A DNA stretch of 64,000 nt from Actinomycetota bacterium (GTDB taxonomy: Bacteria; Actinomycetota; Acidimicrobiia; Acidimicrobiales; Ilumatobacteraceae), in the NCBI GenBank assembly GCA_016213625.1, contig JACQZZ010000016.1, positions 1 through 64,000 of the forward strand. Reading direction: 5' to 3'. A program made the position numbers and the translations under genes. A model generated the notes under the pieces. The model was given only the letters and a program-made list of their open reading frames with translations. It ran no database searches and had not been told where the DNA came from. Positions within the stretch are counted from its first letter, which is position 1; every line of letters starts with the position of its first letter. Positions 58,299 to 64,000 of this stretch are shown here, in pieces.

Positions 58299-59606
58299 TC
58301 AGTGCACCGCGGCGGGCGCCGCTCCGGGCACACGATCGGTGACGTAGGTGGGGCGGAAGAACAGCACGAACACCACGCCGGCGGCGAAGATGCAGGCGGT
58401 GGAGACGACCAGGGGCGTGCTCGACGACACCGACCCGGCGATGAAGCCCACCAGGATGCTCGCCGGCACCTGGGCGAGGTTCATGACACTGCTGGAGATG
58501 CCCATCGCCTCGCCCTGCCGGCCGGGCTCGGCCGAACGGGAGATGAGACTGGTCTGGTTGGCCATGGCCAATCCGTTGAAGCTGGTGAAGAGCGGGATGA
58601 TGGCCCACAGCTGCCACTTCTCGTTGGCCAGGAAGTAGGCGCACATCGCGCCCGACAGGCCGAAGAAGGCGAACCGCAGCACCTGGTAGTCGCGCAGGTG
58701 GCGGGCGACGCGGGGCACCAGCAGCGCCTGGGTGAGTGCGATGAACAAGCCGACCACGGCGAAGTAGTCGCCGGTGTTGCCCTGCGTGAACCCGAAGTTG
58801 TTGAACAGGTACACGCCGAAGAACGTGGTGAAGAACGTGAACCCGGCGTTGAACAGGAACGACGACACCAATGGCACCCGAAGCCGCGGTGACGCGAAGC
58901 CGTGCACCACGTTGCGCACCGACGTGCCGAACGCGATGTGCTTGTCGTGCTGCTTGTGGGCGATGGTCTCCGGGAACCGGGTGAGGATGAGCACCACGTT
59001 CACGCAGCACAGCCCGGCGGCGAACCAGAACGGCGTGGTGGCCGAGAACCACGAGGGGGTGGTGAACAGGCCGTAGAAGCTGACCCCGGGCTGACTGAGC
59101 TTGCCGCCCAGATAGGGCCCGATGATGAAGCCAAGACCGAACGCGGCGCCGAGGAGGCCGAAGTTCTTCTGGCGGTTGGAGTCGTTGCTGATGTCGCCCA
59201 CCGCCGCCTGTGCGACCGCGATGTTGCCACCGGTGAGGCCGTCGAGCGCTCGCCCGAGGAACAACAGCGGGATGGAGGTGGCGTGGATGCCGAAGGCGAA
59301 GATCACGTAGCCCAGTGCCGTGCCGGCGATGGAGAAGGCGAGCACGGGGCGGCGGCCGAATCGATCGGACAGCTGCCCGAGGATGGGGGCAGCGATGAAC
59401 GTGCAGAACGGGTACACCGCCTGCAGGAATCCCAACATGATGAGGCCCTGCTGATACGACCACGAGTCGGGGGTGACCTTGAACGGGGTGTCGCCGATGA
59501 GGAGGGGGAAGATCGGGATGAGGATGCTGAACCCCACCAGATCGATGAACACGGTCAGGAAGACCGGGAAGATGGGGTTCGGGTGGTCGTCGCTGTGCCT
59601 GGACAT
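58299..59606 (-). CDS. MFS transporter, TetA-like (12-TM)
   Basis: A 435-residue major facilitator with 12 helices. FIDLVGFSILIPIFP is the TetA-type first helix, and LGQLSDRFGRRPVLAFSIAG is motif A. GRALDGLTGGNIAVAQAAVGDIS and FGLGFIIGPYLGG are motif C-like regions. This matches the TetA/DHA1 family, although the substrate is not known. It lies just upstream of the lipoprotein gene on the same strand. The ATG at 59606 has a TACGGT hexamer 10 bases upstream. Confidence 0.85.
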   Translation of the reverse strand: MSRHSDDHPNPIFPVFLTVFIDLVGFSILIPIFPLLIGDTPFKVTPDSWSYQQGLIMLGFLQAVYPFCTFIAAPILGQLSDRFGRRPVLAFSIAGTALGYVIFAFGIHATSIPLLFLGRALDGLTGGNIAVAQAAVGDISNDSNRQKNFGLLGAAFGLGFIIGPYLGGKLSQPGVSFYGLFTTPSWFSATTPFWFAAGLCCVNVVLILTRFPETIAHKQHDKHIAFGTSVRNVVHGFASPRLRVPLVSSFLFNAGFTFFTTFFGVYLFNNFGFTQGNTGDYFAVVGLFIALTQALLVPRVARHLRDYQVLRFAFFGLSGAMCAYFLANEKWQLWAIIPLFTSFNGLAMANQTSLISRSAEPGRQGEAMGISSSVMNLAQVPASILVGFIAGSVSSSTPLVVSTACIFAAGVVFVLFFRPTYVTDRVPGAAPAAVH

Positions 59607-59640
59607 CGTGGCTGCCACCGTAGCGGTCCGGACCGCGAGG

Positions 59641-60162
59641 TCAGGAGGGCGGCGCGGCGCCGCCGGTCCGGCGCCGGGCGGCACCGATGATGGCCCGCAC
59701 CGACACCGCGAGGAGCGTGAGGTCCACGACGATCTGCACCGTCACCGCAACTCGCGCCAACTGTCCCACCGCGTGCACGTCGCCGTATCCCACGGTCGAC
59801 AGCGTGGTGACGGTGAAGTACAGCGCGTCGATCTTGGTGTCGAGGCCCTCGAACTGGACGCCGCGCCCGTCGATGGCGAGGTACGCCGAACTGAACGCGA
59901 ACACCAACATCGCGACGACGATGAGGACGGCCTCGGCGGCGGCGAACATCGGTTGCGCGGCCTGCTCGATGGCGGCGGCTCGGCGCACGGTGAAGGGCAC
60001 GATGGCGAGCAGCACCACCAGTCCCACCCCGACGCCGAGCCCCCATCGGTCGTCCTGCAACGGGATGAGCGCGTACACCACACCCAGCCCCACGGCGACG
60101 GCGCACAGGCGGAGCAGACCACGGCGACGCTCCACCGCCTGGACTCGCTCGACTGCCATCAC
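59641..60162 (-). CDS. small potassium channel (Ion_trans_2 type)
   Basis: A 173-residue channel with four predicted helices (residues 17-35, 43-60, 75-95 and 130-155) and the filter TTLSTVGYGDVHA between the last two. The pore module is a two-helix type preceded by an extra helix pair; no voltage-sensor arginines or RCK domain are seen. Either GTG 60162 (with TACCCT 8 bases upstream) or ATG 60159 is the start. It is the second K+ channel in the window, besides 32383. Confidence 0.8.
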   Translation of the reverse strand: MMAVERVQAVERRRGLLRLCAVAVGLGVVYALIPLQDDRWGLGVGVGLVVLLAIVPFTVRRAAAIEQAAQPMFAAAEAVLIVVAMLVFAFSSAYLAIDGRGVQFEGLDTKIDALYFTVTTLSTVGYGDVHAVGQLARVAVTVQIVVDLTLLAVSVRAIIGAARRRTGGAAPPS

Positions 60163-60170
60163 ACCACGTG

Positions 60171-60176
60171 AGGGTA
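60171..60176 (-). promoter_or_regulatory. predicted -10 hexamer TACCCT of the small K+ channel gene
   Basis: TACCCT on the minus strand lies 8 bases from the GTG at 60162. Confidence 0.35.
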
Positions 60177-60226
60177 GTCGCGTCAGGCCTTCAGGACGGA
60201 GGCACTGTTGCCGATACAGGAACCGA

Positions 60227-60232
60227 TAGTCT
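60227..60232 (+). promoter_or_regulatory. predicted -10 hexamer TAGTCT of the 28-residue gene
   Basis: TAGTCT lies 7 bases from the ATG at 60240, the same spacing as other leaderless starts in this window. Confidence 0.4.
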
Positions 60233-60239
60233 GCGCCTC

Positions 60240-60326
60240 ATGTACTTCCTCGGCGCCGGCGTCATCCTTCTCGTGGCAATTCTCGTCATCGTCGTCGGCA
60301 TCAAGCAGCGCAAACGACTTCGTTGA
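60240..60326 (+). CDS. 28-residue single-pass membrane peptide
   Basis: A small frame starts at ATG 60240. It encodes a hydrophobic stretch (YFLGAGVILLVAILVIVVGI, residues 2-21) followed by KQRKRLR and a TGA stop. This is one membrane helix with a basic, cytoplasm-facing tail. A TAGTCT -10 hexamer at the leaderless spacing supports expression. It lies between the K+ channel (divergent) and the large lipoprotein, 81 bases upstream of that gene. The function is unknown; such peptides often modulate membrane complexes. Confidence 0.5.
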   Translation: MYFLGAGVILLVAILVIVVGIKQRKRLR

Positions 60327-60407
60327 CGCGAATCACCCCGATGGGGTGGCCCGGCCCCGCAGCGTGGTGCGCACAATGAACAGCGATCGCCCCGTCAAGG
60401 AGACCAC

Positions 60408-62663
60408 ATGACCCCCCATCGACACTCCCGGTCCACGCGCGTGGCTGCCGTCGGACTGGTGCTCGCGTTCGCGCTGGCTGCTTGCTCCGACGACAACGAG
60501 TCCAGCAGCGACACCACTGCCGGGTCCACGCCCGACACGACGGCACCCACCACCGAGACCACCGGAGGAGGTGCGACGGGTGAGCCGGGCTTCGTGTTCG
60601 GCTACGTGCGCCCGGCCGCCGGCCTGCTCACCGAGCTGGCCACGGCGCAGGAGGTGTCCATCGGACTGGCGGTCGACGACATCAACGCGGCGGGCGGCGT
60701 GAACGGCGCTCCCGTGTCGCTCATCTCGGTCGACGAGCCCCTCACCGGCGACACCTCGGTGGCGGTCAACGACCTGCTCGACCAGGGCGCCAACATGATC
60801 CTCGGCCCGGTCAGCTCCGACGGCGCCAAGGGCGCCCTCGAGACCCTGGCCACACGCGGCGCCGTCGCCTGCTCGGCCTCGGCCACCTCGCCCGAGCTCA
60901 CCACGCTCGACACCGAGAACGTGCTGTATCGCACGGCCATGCCCGACTCGTTCAGCCTCAACGTCCTGGCCGACACCGTGTCGCAGCGCGCCGTCGATGC
61001 GGCCCTGCCCGAGGGCACGAAGTACAAGGTGAGCATCCTCGCCCGGGCCGACGACTACGGCATGAACGTGGGCAACGGTCTCGCCGCCACACTCATCGCT
61101 CGCGGCATGGACGTGCAGGTCGTCACCTACAACCCGCGGCGCGTGGAGTTCAGCGCCGATGCCGCCACCATCGCGGCCAACCAGCCGAATGCCGTCGTCC
61201 TCGTGGCGTACGGCGAGGGCATCCGCCAGCTCCCCGCACTCACCGCCGCCGGGGTGCAGTCCGCGAACATCATCGGTCTCGACGGCCTGTTCAACCCCGG
61301 TCTCGGCGACCGCTCGTTCCCGGGTAACGCCACTCAGGTCGATGGCGTGCAGGTCATCGGCGCCACCGGCGCCCGGTCGTTCCTCGACCGCCTCATCGCC
61401 GACCCGGCCACCACGCAGGTGGTCTACGGTGCTCAGGCCTACGACTGCGCCATCATCGGCGCACTCGCCGCGGCCACGGCCGGCACGTCCGACCCTGCCG
61501 GCTTCGGCCCGCAGATCGCGGCGGTCACCGATGGCGGCCAGTCGTGCTCCACCGTCGACGACTGCCTCAGCAAGCTCACTGCCGGTGACGACATCGACTA
61601 CGAAGGCGTCAGCGGCGGTGTCCGTTTCGACGACCAGGGCGACCCCGCCGAAGTGCGCCTCACGACGGTGGGCTTCAAGGACGCCCAGATGTTCGAGATC
61701 ACCACGGTCGACAAGAACCTCGACGACCTGCGTCAGCAGGAAGCGCTCGCCGCGGCCATCTTCACCACCCGCCTGCAGCAGGTGCTCACCGCACTCGGCT
61801 ACTACACCGGCCCCATCGACGGTCAGTGGAACGACGAGATGACGGCCGCCATCGCCACGTTGCAGATCGACCTCGGTGTGCCCGTGACGGGCGTGTGGGA
61901 CGAAGCCACCGACGCCGCCGTCCGCGCCAAGTACGGCAACATCCTCGATGCGTTCACCGAGTCCGTCATCGGCCTGCAGCAGTTGCTCACCGACCTCGGC
62001 TTCTACACCGGTCCCATCGACGGCGTGTACTCGGCGGAGGTCGTCGCCGCGGTGAAGGCGCTGCAGCGTGAGCTCGGCGTGCCCGAGACCGGCATCATCG
62101 ACGCCGCCACGCTGGCTGCGGCGTACGCCAAGGGCATCGCGATCGGCACGCCGAGCACCACCGTGCCCCCGGCCACCACGCCGCCCACCACCCCGCCCGT
62201 CACCGTGCCGCCCAGCACGGTCCCCCCGGTCACGCCTCCGGACCCCAGCAAGCCCACCGTGCTCGAGTCGCTGAAGGCCGACGATCGGTTCACCTCGCTG
62301 GTGGAACTGCTCGAGGCCGCCGGCTGGACCGACGACACCAGCGTCATCGGCCCGATCACGCTCTTCGCGCCCACCAACGACGCGCTCGGCGCCATCGATC
62401 CGGCCACGCTCGATGCGCTGAAGGCCGACCCCGATCTGCTCAACGCAGTGCTCGCCTATCACCTGGTGGAGGCCGGGCTCACCCTCGACTTCCTGGGCAC
62501 GCTCACCTCGGTCGACACCGTGCACGGCGAGCCGCTCACCATCGCCAAGAACGGCGACATCGTCACCGTGAACGGCGTCGACACCATCGCCCCGGAGATC
62601 AAGGCGTCGAACGGCGTCATCATCCCGATCAACGGCGTGCTCACCCCGGCCACCCCGGCCTGA
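60408..62663 (+). CDS. multi-domain lipoprotein: ABC-type ligand-binding, two peptidoglycan-binding and one fasciclin domain
   Basis: A 751-residue lipoprotein with lipobox LAAC at residue ~25 and a Ser/Thr-rich linker. Residues ~60-430 form a Leu/Ile/Val-type periplasmic ligand-binding domain (GYVRPAAG, AVDDINAAGGVNGAPV, NMILGPVSSDGA, NIIGLDGLFNPG). Two PG_binding_1 repeats follow, at ~454-505 and ~522-575, each with LGxYTGPIDG. A Pro/Thr linker (~580-615) leads to a C-terminal FAS1 domain (~616-751; TLFAPTNDAL). AAGGAG lies 5 bases before the ATG. No permease genes are near, so it is probably an envelope sensor or adhesion protein rather than a transporter subunit. Confidence 0.8.
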   Translation: MTPHRHSRSTRVAAVGLVLAFALAACSDDNESSSDTTAGSTPDTTAPTTETTGGGATGEPGFVFGYVRPAAGLLTELATAQEVSIGLAVDDINAAGGVNGAPVSLISVDEPLTGDTSVAVNDLLDQGANMILGPVSSDGAKGALETLATRGAVACSASATSPELTTLDTENVLYRTAMPDSFSLNVLADTVSQRAVDAALPEGTKYKVSILARADDYGMNVGNGLAATLIARGMDVQVVTYNPRRVEFSADAATIAANQPNAVVLVAYGEGIRQLPALTAAGVQSANIIGLDGLFNPGLGDRSFPGNATQVDGVQVIGATGARSFLDRLIADPATTQVVYGAQAYDCAIIGALAAATAGTSDPAGFGPQIAAVTDGGQSCSTVDDCLSKLTAGDDIDYEGVSGGVRFDDQGDPAEVRLTTVGFKDAQMFEITTVDKNLDDLRQQEALAAAIFTTRLQQVLTALGYYTGPIDGQWNDEMTAAIATLQIDLGVPVTGVWDEATDAAVRAKYGNILDAFTESVIGLQQLLTDLGFYTGPIDGVYSAEVVAAVKALQRELGVPETGIIDAATLAAAYAKGIAIGTPSTTVPPATTPPTTPPVTVPPSTVPPVTPPDPSKPTVLESLKADDRFTSLVELLEAAGWTDDTSVIGPITLFAPTNDALGAIDPATLDALKADPDLLNAVLAYHLVEAGLTLDFLGTLTSVDTVHGEPLTIAKNGDIVTVNGVDTIAPEIKASNGVIIPINGVLTPATPA

Positions 62664-62672
62664 CACGACCAC

Positions 62673-62699
62673 GGACGACCGCTCAGTAGGCCGTCGTCC
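62673..62699. terminator. possible bidirectional hairpin between convergent genes
   Basis: GGACGAC and GTCGTCC can pair across a 13-base loop between the lipoprotein stop (62663) and the end of the PfkB fusion gene. No T run follows, so termination is only possible. Confidence 0.35.
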
Positions 62700-64000
62700 T
62701 GAACACGGGTTGGAACAGCCCGGTCGACTTCGCACAGGCGGAGTCGGCCGGGCATTCCGCGCACTGGGGCTCCGACATCTCCGGGCACTGGTGACGCATC
62801 TGGAACAGGAACCAGTCGACGGCACCCATGTCGCGCCCGCTGCGCGCCGCCAGTTGGCCGACGGCCTCGAAGGTGGCCCGACGGACCGCGTCCTCGTCGT
62901 CGGCCGCCAGCACCCGGCGGTGCGACAGTGACGCACGCAGCGCAGGGTCGGGCACCGCGACGATGCCGGTGCGCAGGCTGGTGCGCTGCACGTGATAGTC
63001 GACGATGGGCGGCGCATCGTCGTGCGCAGCCTCGGGAAGGAACGACTCCGGCCGTTGCCGAAGGATCACTCCCAGCAACGCGGCCTTCTTGCGCAAGGGA
63101 TCTTCCCGATAGCCACCCACGTGGTCCAGCAGTCGCAGCAGCGATGCCATCGGCCGTTCGGAGGCGGCCGCGGCAGTCACGAGCTGTTCGGGTGACAGCC
63201 CGAGTGCTCCCATCGTGGCGCCGTAATCGTGTGCCAGTCGCACGCGCATCGCCGGGTCGGGGTACGGATCGGTGCCCGTGTCGGACCTGGCCGCCACCGA
63301 CCACGTCGCCACATCGAGGCCCGCCTGTCGCTCCGGCGTCATCGCCGCCGGGTCGACGTGCGACCACCGCAGGTACTGCGCCCACAGGTAGTCGCTGCCC
63401 TTGCGCTCCACACCCTCGATGGGGGCGATCATCGGTCCACCGTGGTGACCGTCGACCTCGTACCAGAAGCCGTACTGCTGCAGCGTCGCGGCCGTGAACC
63501 AGCTCACCGTCGACGGGTCGCCGACGGCCGGGAACAGCTCGCCGGCGAACGCGAAGCCGTCGAGACTCGGCATGGACCGAAGGAGCGCGCTCAGTCGATC
63601 GATGGCGACGGTGTCGGGCGTGGCTCGCGGGTCGGCCGGTACGTACGGTGACGGTTCCGTGGACCACAGCGCTGCCGGCCCCACGGCCGTCACCATCTGG
63701 GCCGCAGCGGCAGTGCCGCGGCGTGCTGACTCGACCGGGTGGTCGCCGATCAGGATGCGCGCCACAGTGGTGCCGCAGAAGGTGTCGCCGGCGCCGGTGG
63801 GGTCCACCGCGATGGTCGCGACACCGGCGAGATCCGTGCGGTGGTCGCCCTGGAACACCGACGCTCCGGACGCGCCACGCGTGACGAATCGGAACGACCC
63901 GACAGTGGTGCCCGCTTCGAGCACTCCGCCGAACAGCACCGAGGCCTCGTCGTCGTTGCAGAAGAACATGTCGGCCATCGCGGCGGTCTCGCGGACGGTC
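62683..64000 (-). CDS. PfkB-family kinase fused to a four-cysteine DNA-glycosylase-like domain, partial
   Basis: The frame is open to the right edge; 438 C-terminal residues are visible. The first ~115 are the end of a PfkB/ribokinase-type kinase: NDDEASVLFGG, VTRGASGASVF and the anion-hole and catalytic-base motif DPTGAGDTFCGT. The remaining ~310 residues form another domain. RKKAALLGVILRQRPE, IVDYHVQRTSLRTG and VDWFLFQMRHQCPEMSEPQC with CAECPADSAC resemble the order of blocks in HhH-GPD DNA glycosylases (VDxHxxR, then C-x7-C-x2-C-x5-C). FWYEVDGHHGGPM and GSDYLWAQYL stand between. I infer a kinase joined to an Fe-S or zinc glycosidase-like module, perhaps for nucleoside salvage. Confidence 0.6.
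   Translation of the reverse strand, partial: TVRETAAMADMFFCNDDEASVLFGGVLEAGTTVGSFRFVTRGASGASVFQGDHRTDLAGVATIAVDPTGAGDTFCGTTVARILIGDHPVESARRGTAAAAQMVTAVGPAALWSTEPSPYVPADPRATPDTVAIDRLSALLRSMPSLDGFAFAGELFPAVGDPSTVSWFTAATLQQYGFWYEVDGHHGGPMIAPIEGVERKGSDYLWAQYLRWSHVDPAAMTPERQAGLDVATWSVAARSDTGTDPYPDPAMRVRLAHDYGATMGALGLSPEQLVTAAAASERPMASLLRLLDHVGGYREDPLRKKAALLGVILRQRPESFLPEAAHDDAPPIVDYHVQRTSLRTGIVAVPDPALRASLSHRRVLAADDEDAVRRATFEAVGQLAARSGRDMGAVDWFLFQMRHQCPEMSEPQCAECPADSACAKSTGLFQPVFRTTAY

Overview
The window looks like a chromosomal segment of a high-GC actinobacterium, possibly an Acidimicrobiia (Ilumatobacter-like) genome. The support is the GC-rich coding, the actinobacterial mec-cysM-murI-rph-rdgB neighbourhood, mycothiol-type enzymes, several luciferase-like flavin enzymes, a 13E12-type DUF222/HNH gene, and a strong habit of starting genes a few bases after a TAnnnT hexamer, which suggests leaderless transcription. 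The class-level placement is inference. No phage, plasmid, insertion sequence or CRISPR array is visible.

Layout. 1-5.6 kb: the end of a large ATPase-like gene, a DUF2461 gene, a three-gene glycerol operon (glpK, a GlpA-like and a GlpB-like flavoprotein) and an unusual short tRNA with anticodon UAG. 5.6-9.4 kb: small enzymes (VOC, LLM flavin enzyme, D-threonine-aldolase-like PLP enzyme, EEP phosphatase, DinB). 9.4-16.3 kb: a housekeeping block related to Mycobacterium Rv1334-Rv1341: rdgB, rph, murI, an intramembrane protease, cysM and the JAMM peptidase mec (without cysO), interrupted by an acyltransferase and an EamA transporter; then smpB. 16.3-21.3 kb: dimethylargininase, a mismatch glycosylase, EthD and DUF1330-like proteins under a palindromic operator, an orphan Hint-domain protein, DUF1203, and a DUF222/HNH gene broken by one TGA. 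21.4-21.8 kb: tmRNA (ssrA) with a perfect terminator.

21.8-27.2 kb: ACT-domain protein, cytochrome P450, a kinase-flippase fusion and ACC deaminase. 27.2-35.1 kb: hydrolase, DUF3291-GNAT fusion, DUF2855, DksA-like zinc finger, LLM enzyme, agmatine deiminase, K+ channel, M13 peptidase. 35.1-45.1 kb: dimethylglycine dehydrogenase-like enzyme with an MFS exporter, alkylsulfatase, the arginine transaminase pair aruH-aruI, PadR regulator and an orphan ModA. 45.2-58.3 kb: MaoC-like protein, mycothiol-type gene pair, a second kinase-flippase, a Baeyer-Villiger monooxygenase facing an esterase, lipase, GDT1 cation exporter, a third kinase-flippase and a repeat-bearing lipoprotein. 58.3-64 kb: MFS transporter, second K+ channel, a 28-residue membrane peptide, a large lipoprotein joining a solute-binding domain, two peptidoglycan-binding domains and a fasciclin domain, and at the right edge a PfkB kinase fused to a four-cysteine DNA-glycosylase-like domain.

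Functional themes: glycerol use; guanidino-compound metabolism (dimethylargininase, agmatine deiminase, aruHI); sulfur and thiol chemistry (cysM, mec, mycothiol-type enzymes); trans-translation (smpB and ssrA 5.5 kb apart); and envelope lipid handling suggested by three paralogous flippase-kinase proteins.
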